Notes under the pieces: model-generated | Told to the model about the DNA's origin: nothing | Seen by the model: the letters and a program-made list of their open reading frames with translations, nothing else | Database searches by the model: none | Shown here: piece after piece, positions 34,998 to 43,433 of the stretch | How positions within the stretch are numbered: the first letter of the stretch is position 1 | Layout: every line of letters begins with the position of its first letter | Assembly (NCBI RefSeq): GCF_029433855.1 | Contig: NZ_JAROAU010000002.1 | Span: 1-63,265, forward strand | Direction: 5' to 3' | From: Candidatus Kosakonia sp. 282A-S69 | GTDB lineage: Bacteria; Pseudomonadota; Gammaproteobacteria; Enterobacterales; Enterobacteriaceae | DNA: 63,265 nt | Made by a program: the position numbers and the translations under genes

Positions 34998-35381
34998 TCA
35001 GTGACCTTCACGCCGGTTAACAGATGAAGGCATGTTTAACAGGCACCACACGGGAAAATTCAGTAGCGCGATAAGCAGGTAAAATTTCACCAGGAACCGA
35101 TCGCCCTTCAGGATGAAATCTGACTCAGGCGTGACGGGCTGCAGACACGGTCGCGGCCACGGGTCATCCAGTGGCACCACTTCGCAGTCATGGCTGACAG
35201 GGTGTGCGGGTGTCACGGGCACTGTCTTGCTGAACGTTCTCGCCGCGCTGACGAAAAACGCCGACGGCGACGGAACGGACAGCACCAGTGCCAGCAGTAA
35301 GATGCCGGGGGCAGTGATAAAGCAGAAAAACACCGCCTGAAGGCCCGACAACACGTTTCCGGCAATCCGGATTTTATTCAC
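34998..35381 (-). CDS. Membrane protein of unknown function (tra operon)
   Basis: 127 aa from a GTG at 35381 with AGGAG 5 nt upstream. Two membrane helices (about 14-36 and 95-113) with an intervening loop that holds two Cys (HDCEV, RPCLQ). It lies just after traF. The layout is the same as in the 34505-34975 protein. No family is recognised. Confidence 0.6.
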   Translation of the reverse strand: MNKIRIAGNVLSGLQAVFFCFITAPGILLLALVLSVPSPSAFFVSAARTFSKTVPVTPAHPVSHDCEVVPLDDPWPRPCLQPVTPESDFILKGDRFLVKFYLLIALLNFPVWCLLNMPSSVNRREGH

Positions 35382-35390
35382 GGAGACTCC

Positions 35391-36179
35391 TCAGAAGTTG
35401 GGTTTAAAGCCGGTGGACACATTCAGGAAGCGCTTCGCCAGGTCATCCTGGGTCATGAAGCCGTAGACCAGCGGCTGGAAGTTGCGGCTGCGCGGGTCAA
35501 CCAGAAACAGTGCCGGGAAGTGCGAGATGCGCATGGCCTCTACCTGCCCGTTGTCCGGGCGACTGTCGGGCAGCGAGGGAGCCGCCTTACCGTCAATGGA
35601 TACCGGAATGAGGGACAGATGGTTGGTCTTTGCAAAATCGGCCACCACGCCGGCCATCAGCGCATCAATCGGGTCGCTTCCCCGGTAGAAGTAAAACAGC
35701 CCGTACTGCTGACCCATCTTCGCAATCGCGTCCTGACGGCGCTGCTGATCGCGGGCCTGAATCAGGGGGGCGGTGCTGTTGTAGTGCGGGTACTCCAGGT
35801 TGTAGTCCAGCTCCGGATGCTCCAGCTGCGCGGCAGCAAACGACTGACTGAACAGACTGCTGCGGTCGGTCCAGAACTTCTGCCACTTGAGGTACGTGGC
35901 GGTGTTCTCCCGCGTCGGGTTCAGGAGGGCGCGGCTGAGCGCCTCCATTGTGTACTGACGCAGTACCTTCGTCTGCTCCTGCGCCGTCATGTTGCTCATG
36001 TCCGGCACGCGCGGCTTCTGAGGCTGAGGCTGAGGCTGAACCGGCGGCGGCGCGGGGGCTTTTTTCGGCTCGTTGTACCAGGACCAGCCCGTGAACGGCG
36101 GTGCCGGCGTGACAATCTCCTCGGCGAATGCCGGGAGTACCATCAGCATCAGCAACAGGGAAATACTGCGGCGCATCAT
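35391..36179 (-). CDS. traF: Pilus assembly protein TraF
   Basis: 262 aa (F TraF ~247). Signal peptide 1-19, a Pro/Gln-rich linker (about 40-58), then a thioredoxin-like C-terminal domain lacking CxxC, as in F (GLFYFYRGSDPIDALMAGVVADFAKTNHLSLIPVSIDG). Typical motifs are FTGWSWYNEP and FPALFLVDP. It is periplasmic and needed for pilus assembly. It overlaps traN by ATGA. Confidence 0.95.
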   Translation of the reverse strand: MMRRSISLLLMLMVLPAFAEEIVTPAPPFTGWSWYNEPKKAPAPPPVQPQPQPQKPRVPDMSNMTAQEQTKVLRQYTMEALSRALLNPTRENTATYLKWQKFWTDRSSLFSQSFAAAQLEHPELDYNLEYPHYNSTAPLIQARDQQRRQDAIAKMGQQYGLFYFYRGSDPIDALMAGVVADFAKTNHLSLIPVSIDGKAAPSLPDSRPDNGQVEAMRISHFPALFLVDPRSRNFQPLVYGFMTQDDLAKRFLNVSTGFKPNF

Positions 36180-38017
36180 TTTGTGCCTCCTGTCTGTTTC
36201 ACCTGCGCTGCGATGCGGTCTTTCACCTGCTTCACCATCACCGACGAACTGGGGACTTTCTGGTTAGCCATCAGGTCTTCGTAGAAGTCAGCGAAGTTGA
36301 TACGGTCAAAATCGATGCCCTGCAGCTGTGGAACGGTGATGCCGCCGCAGTTGGGGCTGCTGCCGCTGCCGAAACCGACACCCAGCTGATCGCGTCGTCC
36401 CTGCTCCTGAATGATGCGCGCCAGCTTGCCGTCAAACACGCAGTACACTTTGCTTTTCTGCACGCACTGGCCGAGGACTTCATGATCACAGCGTTCGCCC
36501 ACGCTGACGGTGATTTTCTTCGCTTTTGCTTTCCCCAGCGCCAGCTCATCGTCATTACAGGCGGACAGCCCGGCATCCTGTCCCCAGCCGCTGTCCTTAC
36601 AGCAGTTGGAGAAGCCCGCAAACGCCTTACGACAGCTCATCGCCTTGCCGGTGAAGGCTTTGACATTTATCTGATCGTCCTTCACATCGGCGGCGGCGGA
36701 GGCGAGACTGGCCAGTTTGGCCACGGCGGTGTCGAACCCGCTGTCACCCGCGCCATCGGTATCGCTGCAGTTCCCGGACTTACAGAAGTACGTCCCGCCG
36801 CAGATAAGCCCGGTGGAGGAGAAGTTGCGCTGGCACTCGTAACTGACCACTTCATGCTCACAGTACGTTCCGGTTTTAGTCTTGCACTGCGTTCCGGTAA
36901 CGGTGCAGGCCGGGTTATTCATCAGCGAGGCACAGGTGCCGTTCGAACCGGTTTTCTGCAGGTACTGGTCCTCATACTCCCAGCAGTCGCTGTGAACCTG
37001 CTGCGTCTCGCCGTCGATTACCACAGGGCGGTTGCCGCCGGGCACGGTACAGACGCTGGAAACCGGCACGGCACCTTTTTTGTCGAAGCCGCAGGTTTCA
37101 CGCCAGACCACTTTCGGTACGCTGCTGGTTTTTTTCACCCGGATGATCAGGGAGATTTTCAGCTGCACATGCCGGTGTTTAAAAGTCTGACTTCCCGACC
37201 CGGAGTGGATGCTGTGCTGATGTTTCGAGGTAAACGCCACGCCGGCCGTCAGCGTGGCGGGGACCGGCGTGAACGCCACATCCTGCGCGCTGCCCTTGTT
37301 ATGCCAGGGGATTTCCGCTCCAAGGACATAAATGGTCATGTAAAAGCGCGGTTTGTTGCCCAGCCGGTCTGACCAGGTGTATGTGGCGCGGACAATCTCG
37401 CCGCTGACGGTCGGCACAATGGTGGCGATGTTCATGCCGTTTATCTCCTGCACCGGCTGCTGACTCATTTCGTACTCCACCGTTTTTGTTTCCCAGGTGG
37501 TACCGCTGTTATCCACCTCGACGGTCGCGCTGCGTTTGCAGCTCTGGTTAACCCACACATCCCGCTCGCAGGTGTATTTGTCGAACACGGATTTCGTGAC
37601 CGTGCCAGGCTGACACTGCTGCGGATTACCGGTGCCGTTGACGATGTTGTCGGCAGCGCCTTCCGCGTTCTTGCCGGCGGTGATGTAAGGGGCTTTCGGG
37701 TCAATCACCGGCAGCGGGTTTTTCGTGCCGGCATCGATGACGACCTGCCCCGCCCCGCTGTTCTGCAGCGCCTGCTGACCTTTACTGTTCAGGCCACCGT
37801 CGCCGCCTGACACGCCGCCGTAGTAGCCCGTTTCGGGCGGGCTGGCGGTATAGCCCGGAATGCTGCCCTGCACCGTGCCGGGGTTTTTCAGGGACGAGGT
37901 GCCCTGTGAGGCCTGTCCCTTACCAAAGCCGGCCCCGGCACTCCATGCATCCTGATTCGCATCCGCACGGACCAGGCCACTGGCAAGCAGCGCCAGAAGA
38001 AAAATGACCGGTTTCAT
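36176..38017 (-). CDS. traN: Mating-pair stabilisation adhesin TraN
   Basis: 613 aa (F ~602). Signal peptide 1-18 and more than 20 cysteines in the typical TraN pattern (for example CCKDSGWGQDAGLSACNDDE, CRKAFAGFSNC). TraN is an outer-membrane protein of the donor that contacts the recipient (OmpA, OmpK36 and others, depending on the TraN type) and fixes host preference. The variable central region (about 150-280) would decide the receptor, and I cannot assign its type. It depends on disulfide formation, which makes the DsbA-like gene of this plasmid relevant. Confidence 0.95.
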   Translation of the reverse strand: MKPVIFLLALLASGLVRADANQDAWSAGAGFGKGQASQGTSSLKNPGTVQGSIPGYTASPPETGYYGGVSGGDGGLNSKGQQALQNSGAGQVVIDAGTKNPLPVIDPKAPYITAGKNAEGAADNIVNGTGNPQQCQPGTVTKSVFDKYTCERDVWVNQSCKRSATVEVDNSGTTWETKTVEYEMSQQPVQEINGMNIATIVPTVSGEIVRATYTWSDRLGNKPRFYMTIYVLGAEIPWHNKGSAQDVAFTPVPATLTAGVAFTSKHQHSIHSGSGSQTFKHRHVQLKISLIIRVKKTSSVPKVVWRETCGFDKKGAVPVSSVCTVPGGNRPVVIDGETQQVHSDCWEYEDQYLQKTGSNGTCASLMNNPACTVTGTQCKTKTGTYCEHEVVSYECQRNFSSTGLICGGTYFCKSGNCSDTDGAGDSGFDTAVAKLASLASAAADVKDDQINVKAFTGKAMSCRKAFAGFSNCCKDSGWGQDAGLSACNDDELALGKAKAKKITVSVGERCDHEVLGQCVQKSKVYCVFDGKLARIIQEQGRRDQLGVGFGSGSSPNCGGITVPQLQGIDFDRINFADFYEDLMANQKVPSSSVMVKQVKDRIAAQVKQTGGTK

Positions 38018-38622
38018 CGGGCGGCCTCCAGCAGCTGGCGTGCCGTGGCGGCACAGTCACCGTCAGACGCCACCTTCTCGAGCGCCTGCTGCAGCGGGAG
38101 ACTGCCGCGAATGACGTCGTAATGCCCCGGACAGGTGACGACCAGCGCCGGTACAGCGGTGATGTGATAGTCGCTGTAGAGCGTCGGATCTATCTGGACG
38201 CCGATGTCCTTGTCCTCTCTGGCCAGCTCAAACATGGCCGCCGCGGTCTGGCGGAAATTATTGTTGCGAAGCCCGCGCAGGGTGGCCGGGATGTTAAAGC
38301 GGTGAGCATGCTTCAGCATCGGCACCAGACCTTCGCGCGGCAGCCCCAGGCTGACAAAGTAAATGGCCGGAAAGGTCTTTTTCTCACCGTCAGGATGCTC
38401 TGCCGCGATCCCCTGCTGAAGACGCGACATCAGGTCCTGCTGCTGCGCCGGCAGCGTCATCGTCTGCCCGGACAGCGTGTCTTTGAAAGCCTGTAAATTA
38501 TCCTGCTGTTGCTTCATCCACGCCCGGTCACGGGCGGAAACGTCAGCCTGCTCACTGGCTTCGGCGCAATGGCAGAGCACCAGGCTGCCGGCAAGCAGCG
38601 CCCGGAAAAGAGTATTTTTCAT
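38014..38622 (-). CDS. trbC: Pilus assembly protein TrbC
   Basis: 202 aa with GAGG before the ATG. Signal peptide 1-22. Conserved FPAIYFVSLGLPREGLVPMLKHA and YHITAVPALVVTCPGHYDVIRGSLPL blocks identify F-type TrbC, a periplasmic thioredoxin-like protein that works with TraW and TraU in pilus assembly. It is followed by traN with a 4-nt overlap. Confidence 0.93.
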   Translation of the reverse strand: MKNTLFRALLAGSLVLCHCAEASEQADVSARDRAWMKQQQDNLQAFKDTLSGQTMTLPAQQQDLMSRLQQGIAAEHPDGEKKTFPAIYFVSLGLPREGLVPMLKHAHRFNIPATLRGLRNNNFRQTAAAMFELAREDKDIGVQIDPTLYSDYHITAVPALVVTCPGHYDVIRGSLPLQQALEKVASDGDCAATARQLLEAAR

Positions 38623-38630
38623 GGAAGACC

Positions 38631-39629
38631 TCAGAGAAAGACGCAGTTACGTTTACGCCAGAGGAGATAACCGAAGTTTTTCTTCGACGACGGGGAGTTG
38701 TGGGACGTGCCCCAGAGCTGCGTACTGGCCCCGAACGGGTGGCAGTTGGACGCCTCCGGCAGCATGTTCACCATCTGATAGCGCCAGCGCTCTTTGGGAA
38801 TAATGGGAGACGGGTACTGGTTACAGACGGCGTTGTTGGCACCGATCGAGTTCCAGACCAGCCCTTCCCGGTGCATTTTGAACGCCATGCGCTCGGTCAC
38901 CAGAACTGACGTCTCCAGGGGTGAAAATTCCCCGGTGGTATACCCGGTCAGGGGATACATCGACCCCTGCGCCCCTGCGCACCAGAACAGCGGCGACAGC
39001 GGCAGGCCGGCGGACGCGGCAGCGGCATCTGCCGAACAGGCGGCCTGTGCCACCAGGTTGCCGAAGAGCACAGCCTCCGGGTTAATCAGCATCGAGAGCG
39101 TACTGTCATTCCAGAGGGGATCGACCTCGGAGAGGTAGGCGATATCCATATCCCCGGTCTGCAGGCAGCCGATACTGGTAATGATATTCAGCCACCATAT
39201 CAGCGGGTATTTGTACCAGTGAACATGGTAGAACGCGCCGGCAGCGGGTCTGTCGCTCTGTCCGGCCGTTCCGGTCCCGGTCCGCCCCAGATCGATTTTA
39301 AATCCGCCCATGTTGACCATCACGCCCGGCTCGCGGGTGACGTCCGTCATGGCCATCGGCTCCCAGAAACCAATGGCCAGCCCGACGCGGTACAACACCC
39401 CGACCGGGCATATCTGCAGCGGACTGGACGGGTTACTGGTGTCAGGCTGTGGCCCGGAGGCCAGCTTAATGTTGCCGAGCGTCATGGGAAACAGACACTT
39501 CCAGCACACGTCCGTGATGGGGTTCACCCAGCGTCCTTCCCCGGCATTACTGGCGGACGACACGGGCAGTGCCGTGCCGGCCAGGACAATACCGAGCAGA
39601 AAGAAGACCGCCCTCAGCCTGCGTCGCAT
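38631..39629 (-). CDS. traU: Conjugal transfer protein TraU
   Basis: 332 aa (F ~330). Signal peptide 1-25. The start of the mature protein, GRWVNPITDVCWKCLFPMTL, and NWWLNI-like membrane-proximal and multiple-Cys features are typical of TraU. It is periplasmic and needed for DNA transfer more than for pilus growth. The traU ATG lies inside the end of the upstream 115-aa gene, so translation is probably coupled. Confidence 0.95.
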   Translation of the reverse strand: MRRRLRAVFFLLGIVLAGTALPVSSASNAGEGRWVNPITDVCWKCLFPMTLGNIKLASGPQPDTSNPSSPLQICPVGVLYRVGLAIGFWEPMAMTDVTREPGVMVNMGGFKIDLGRTGTGTAGQSDRPAAGAFYHVHWYKYPLIWWLNIITSIGCLQTGDMDIAYLSEVDPLWNDSTLSMLINPEAVLFGNLVAQAACSADAAAASAGLPLSPLFWCAGAQGSMYPLTGYTTGEFSPLETSVLVTERMAFKMHREGLVWNSIGANNAVCNQYPSPIIPKERWRYQMVNMLPEASNCHPFGASTQLWGTSHNSPSSKKNFGYLLWRKRNCVFL

Positions 39630-39961
39630 GGCACCTCCCGCCGGCGCAGCCAGATACAGGCGGGACCGTAATCCTCGTCGTCGAATATCGCGCCGGTAAA
39701 CCAGCCCTCACCTGCAGGTACGGGCGGCGTCCAGTATGAAATATCGGCATTGCGGGCATAGGCCTGCGCCGCCGGCGTGTCTTCGTCAGGATCCAGACAG
39801 ACCAGCGTGTCCTCCAGGCTGTTGTCCGCCAGCCAGTGGTCATATTCAGCCTGCGGGACACAGTCACGGTCACGGTAAAATGCAGTCAGTGCGGGATGGC
39901 ACCAGTAGCCGTCAGGTGTGCGGACAACCGGCACCGGCCCGACAGATTCAGGAAGGTTCAT
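39614..39961 (-). CDS. Hypothetical acidic protein upstream of traU
   Basis: 115 aa with GAGG 7 nt before the ATG, overlapping traU by 16 nt. Soluble, acidic and rich in Trp, Tyr and Pro (EDTPAAQAYARNADISYWTPP). There is no signal peptide, so it should be cytoplasmic. It is part of a block of extra genes between traW and traU. No family is recognised. Confidence 0.6.
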   Translation of the reverse strand: MNLPESVGPVPVVRTPDGYWCHPALTAFYRDRDCVPQAEYDHWLADNSLEDTLVCLDPDEDTPAAQAYARNADISYWTPPVPAGEGWFTGAIFDDEDYGPACIWLRRREVPCDAG

Positions 39962-40024
39962 GTTATGCCTCAGCGGGGTATGCCACGGCCACCGGACGGC
40001 GGGAGGGCGGGTAAAAGGGGGAAA

Positions 40025-40237
40025 TCAGTCGTTTGGCGCGGCTTCGATAATCAGCTGCTCACGCGCGGTCTTGTCCATCCGGCGCAGCCCCACAATGGCG
40101 GCGCGGATGACTACAGAGGTTTTGTAGAGCGGGTTTTCGCCGAGGATCTCTTTCAGGCAGGCATCGGAATCCGCGTTATGCCTGACGGAAGAGATAATCA
40201 ATCTGTGTGCCCCGCTCCGTTCAGGGTCTTTAAGCAT
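40025..40237 (-). CDS. Small basic hypothetical protein
   Basis: 70 aa, RBS AAGGTGG. Predicted helical (CLKEILGENPLYKTSVVIRAAIVGLRRM), with a pattern that could be a ribbon-helix-helix-like or other small DNA-binding fold, though this is uncertain. It starts 13 nt after the 357-aa gene. Confidence 0.5.
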   Translation of the reverse strand: MLKDPERSGAHRLIISSVRHNADSDACLKEILGENPLYKTSVVIRAAIVGLRRMDKTAREQLIIEAAPND

Positions 40238-40249
40238 GTGTCCACCTTT

Positions 40250-41323
40250 TCAGGCTGTTTTGTACATAGCGTCAGGTACGTGCGCCGTGAATCCGTAACC
40301 AGCATCACCGTTCACCAGGACGTCCTCCGCGCTTCCCAGGCTCATACTGAAAACCGCTTTCTGCAGCAGGTTTGCCATAGTGCCCCGGTCATCCTGAGCC
40401 GTCCCCTGCACGATAATCCGGGCGACAAAACGACCGGGAACAGGCGCGGCGTTCTTTATCTCCAGTAGCGCCGGGGGCATCACCATCATGCCGCTCTGCG
40501 GGAAGAAGCCCGCGCCGTCGGTACAGAGCCGGGTAGTGACAGACCACCGGACGGGTGAGGCGTCATTGCCGGCGATACCACTGTGCTCAAACCCGCCGCT
40601 GACCGTCTGTGCTTCCACCGAAAACAGTGAGCGGTCTTCCCGCCAGGTGCTGCCGATACGGCCCAGCGCCCGGGAGATAGTGGCATACGGGACGCCTTCA
40701 TCAGCCTCCACGTCCAGAATCAGCTGCCAGAACATCGGCGTAGTGGTTTTTTCCGGTGTCGCCACCCGCTGTAAGCGCCAGCCACGCTTGCGCAGGTTTT
40801 CGAGCAGTTCTTCCAGCATCCTGTCGCCGTAGCCGGTTTTCTGACTCTGCCGTACAGCGTCCTCCACCATTTCTGCCGTCTGCTTCGGTGCCCAGTATTG
40901 CTCCCGGTCACGGACCAGGGCGGCGGCAATCTGCTGCCGGTCTGCGAAGGGTATGGAGCGCATCGCCAGTATGCCGGGCACCTGCCCGGTCTCCCTCGTC
41001 AGTGCATAACCGGCCTCATCAAGCGCGCGCTCCAGACTTTCCAGCATCCGGATCATCGTGCTGAGTCCGCCTTCCTGCCAGAGATAAACGGCCGTGCTGA
41101 GATCGGTCAGCTTCTCGTTTTTCGACGCTTCAACAGGGGTGCCATAGCGCCAGGCCTTTTCTTTTCCTGAGCGCTGGCGACTCATGTAAATCATGAGGCC
41201 CAGCGCGAGGAGAAAGCAGACAATCATGACAGGTCCTGAATGGTCAAAGGCCAGTATTCCGTATGCGGGTAAGCCCACACCCAACATCAGCAGAACCAGC
41301 AAGGCAATGAGTATGGGTTTCAT
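40250..41323 (-). CDS. Membrane-anchored hypothetical protein (357 aa)
   Basis: 357 aa with two N-terminal hydrophobic helices (about 4-24 and 31-48), then a large cytoplasmic or periplasmic soluble part without known motifs (DLSTAVYLWQEGGLSTMIRM, EELLENLRKRGWRLQRV). Its start overlaps the preceding 82-aa gene (ATGA). It is not present in F and not recognised. It is the largest member of the traW-traU insertion. Confidence 0.6.
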   Translation of the reverse strand: MKPILIALLVLLMLGVGLPAYGILAFDHSGPVMIVCFLLALGLMIYMSRQRSGKEKAWRYGTPVEASKNEKLTDLSTAVYLWQEGGLSTMIRMLESLERALDEAGYALTRETGQVPGILAMRSIPFADRQQIAAALVRDREQYWAPKQTAEMVEDAVRQSQKTGYGDRMLEELLENLRKRGWRLQRVATPEKTTTPMFWQLILDVEADEGVPYATISRALGRIGSTWREDRSLFSVEAQTVSGGFEHSGIAGNDASPVRWSVTTRLCTDGAGFFPQSGMMVMPPALLEIKNAAPVPGRFVARIIVQGTAQDDRGTMANLLQKAVFSMSLGSAEDVLVNGDAGYGFTAHVPDAMYKTA

Positions 41324-41568
41324 GCGCGGCTCTCCCGCTGTTTATCAAGAAACGCATTGATCAGAAAGTCCGTGAACCGCTCATCGCGCTTCTCTGCCTC
41401 CTTAACGATCACGCCGGTGGCGCGCTGCCAGCCCACAAAGGCTTTGGTCACGAGATGACTGGCCCAGCCATCAAGTTCGGGGTAAATCTCTTTCAGTTGA
41501 TTGCCACTGACACGCAGCGGCTTAGCAGGTACCGGACCGGTACTGCTGTTTGCGAGGGTTGTTGTCAT
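41320..41568 (-). CDS. Hypothetical protein (82 aa)
   Basis: 82 aa with GGAG before the ATG. The N-terminus is Ser/Thr/Pro-rich, then a helical domain (LKEIYPELDGWASHLVTKAFVGWQRA...). No membrane segment. Coupled to the 357-aa gene by a 4-nt overlap. Not recognised. Confidence 0.55.
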   Translation of the reverse strand: MTTTLANSSTGPVPAKPLRVSGNQLKEIYPELDGWASHLVTKAFVGWQRATGVIVKEAEKRDERFTDFLINAFLDKQRESRA

Positions 41569-41667
41569 TATTTCTCCGGCAAAAAGGTGAGACTTTCGCT
41601 TTTCAACACGACATAAAATGGGTGTACGGGTACGATACAGAGGTGATTACTGAATGGAGTTAAACAG

Positions 41668-42018
41668 ATGCGTTTACCGGCCGAATTTAGCGACGACCGT
41701 TTCCTTGACTCTGTCAGGGATATACTGCGTGACACGCTGACCACAACATCCATCATGACGCTTATCGTTATTTTTGGAAAAAGGCTATGTATCAACCCAG
41801 ATATTCTGGACTGGTTATATCTCCTGGCATTAACGATAGTTTCCCTGTTCATACTCCTCTGGCATGGATGCATAATAAACAGAAGTGTATTAATGCTTAT
41901 AAACGTGTTCGAAACATCAAAGCACTATAAAAAATGGCATTATTTTTTTGGGGTGTTTGCCTGCACCATTGTAGTAACCCTTGCCTATTCAATAAGCAGC
42001 TTTCTGATTACCAGGTAA
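41668..42018 (+). CDS. Small membrane protein encoded against the tra operon
   Basis: 116 aa on the plus strand, inside an otherwise minus-strand operon. GGAG lies 8 nt before the ATG. Hydrophobic helices at about 27-40, 47-66 and 93-112. More AT-rich than its neighbours, which suggests acquisition. Its 3' end overlaps the 124-aa gene by 11 nt, tail to tail. No family is recognised. An entry-exclusion, immunity or toxin-antitoxin role is conceivable, but the sequence does not decide. Confidence 0.55.
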   Translation: MRLPAEFSDDRFLDSVRDILRDTLTTTSIMTLIVIFGKRLCINPDILDWLYLLALTIVSLFILLWHGCIINRSVLMLINVFETSKHYKKWHYFFGVFACTIVVTLAYSISSFLITR

Positions 42019-42382
42019 AAAGGATGAGGATCCGACCCGCAAACAGCCACCACAGAACGGTGTATAAGAAGGCACTGAGCATGACCGAAATCACCGGAGA
42101 CAGCACACGCAGGCAATGAAAACTCTCGCGTAACCCCCTGGCAGTCTGCAGCTGGAAATGAATAAAGGTCTGACAAAATATAAACGCGAGGCTAAAAGAA
42201 AAGGGGTCTGCCACGAAATGCTTACGCAATATAAAGCAGGCAATACACTGTATAAGTAATGTGACCAGTGAGGCCCATCGGGCAAGTCTTTTTTCCTCTT
42301 TCCTGCATAACCCCGTCGTGATCCATATCAACAACGGGGTTACCAGAACCATCTGAGATATCACCATGTAAGCCGGGTTCAT
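42008..42382 (-). CDS. Multi-pass membrane protein downstream of traW
   Basis: 124 aa with about four hydrophobic segments (5-22, 39-52, 62-72, 91-122). The start overlaps the traW stop (ATGA), so it is translated with traW. More AT-rich than traW. No family is recognised. No equivalent lies between traW and traU in F. Confidence 0.6.
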   Translation of the reverse strand: MNPAYMVISQMVLVTPLLIWITTGLCRKEEKRLARWASLVTLLIQCIACFILRKHFVADPFSFSLAFIFCQTFIHFQLQTARGLRESFHCLRVLSPVISVMLSAFLYTVLWWLFAGRILILFTW

Positions 42383-43014
42383 TTTCCCACCTCCGGTAAA
42401 CGTATTTCTTCAATCTTCAGGCCCCGACCGTCACGCGTGATACGCGCCGGGGTGTGCTCAAACCCGAATTTTGTGGTCAGGACACCGGCCTGATCGAAGT
42501 AGATGCGCTCGTTCAGGGCATCGCTGGTTTCCTTGATGTTTCCCTTCACCAGGATGATTTTGAAACCCGTCGCGCCGGCCAGCTGCTGCTTCATCCAGGC
42601 CACCTGGTCGCGGTTGTCGCCGTCGAGAAAGTAGAGCGTCTGGCTGTAAGGCACCCGGTCGAGCGGATTCACCTGATCGCCCTTGCGGGCAATGATATTG
42701 CCCTGCATATCGGTGATGGTTTCATTGACGGTGAAGGTGGGGTCATAACTGAAGGCGCGGTACTTTTCGGCAGGCGTCAGGCCGGCAACGGGCGGCGGCC
42801 TGACGGCGTTACGCTTAACGCGCTCAACCGCCTCGTTGCGCAGCTGGTTCAGCTCACCGCTCTGCTCCATCGACTGCAGGCGCTTCTGGATAAAAACCAG
42901 CATGTCCTGCTCCTGCGGCTCAAAGACATTCCCCCAGGTGCCGAGGTCTTTTGCCCCGGCACCGGCCGTGATGCCCGCCAGGAGTATCACGGCCAGACAG
43001 CGGGTCAGGTTCAT
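42379..43014 (-). CDS. traW: Pilus assembly protein TraW
   Basis: 211 aa (F ~210). Signal peptide 1-21. Typical TraW start of the mature protein KDLGTWGNVFEPQEQDML and the RVPYSQTLYFLDGDNRDQVAW block. It is periplasmic, works with TrbC, and is needed for pilus assembly. Overlaps trbI by 4 nt. Confidence 0.95.
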   Translation of the reverse strand: MNLTRCLAVILLAGITAGAGAKDLGTWGNVFEPQEQDMLVFIQKRLQSMEQSGELNQLRNEAVERVKRNAVRPPPVAGLTPAEKYRAFSYDPTFTVNETITDMQGNIIARKGDQVNPLDRVPYSQTLYFLDGDNRDQVAWMKQQLAGATGFKIILVKGNIKETSDALNERIYFDQAGVLTTKFGFEHTPARITRDGRGLKIEEIRLPEVGK

Positions 43015-43433
43015 TTCACCTCCCCGGCAGGCGACTGCATGCGCGCCGCGATATCGTTGCGGATTACAGGGGTGATGTCAGGCTGCACACTCACCACCGC
43101 CGGCTGCACCAGAATCACCGCGTTATGCTTCTGCTGCCACGCGGCCAGGCTGTCGATCATGGCCTGGTTGAAACGACTGACCAGGGCTTTTGCCCTCGCC
43201 TCATCGAGTTTCTGCTGCGCAGACTGCTGGATGAAGATGTCCATCGTGCCCTTCATGTCGAACGTCACGACCTGCGGAGTCACCAGTCTGGCCACGCCCC
43301 AGGCAATGCCGGTCACAATCAGCAGCGCGCCCGCGCCGCACGCGACCAGCTTCGGCCAGCGCGACGCCATACTGCCCGCCAGCGTCACACCGTCACGCAC
43401 CACCTCCGCGTCATAAGGTTTGTTATCACTCAT
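43011..43433 (-). CDS. trbI: TrbI (F-type) inner-membrane protein
   Basis: 140 aa from the ATG at 43433, overlapping the traC stop (ATGA). One helix at about 31-54, then a periplasmic part with coiled-coil character (FDMKGTMDIFIQQSAQQKL). It affects pilus outgrowth and retraction in F. It lies between traC and traW as in F. Confidence 0.92.
   Translation of the reverse strand: MSDNKPYDAEVVRDGVTLAGSMASRWPKLVACGAGALLIVTGIAWGVARLVTPQVVTFDMKGTMDIFIQQSAQQKLDEARAKALVSRFNQAMIDSLAAWQQKHNAVILVQPAVVSVQPDITPVIRNDIAARMQSPAGEVK

Noticed and set aside
36128-37372. 414-codon plus-strand ORF opposite traN
   Set aside because: Antisense to a gene with a conserved Cys pattern. No RBS or recognisable domain.
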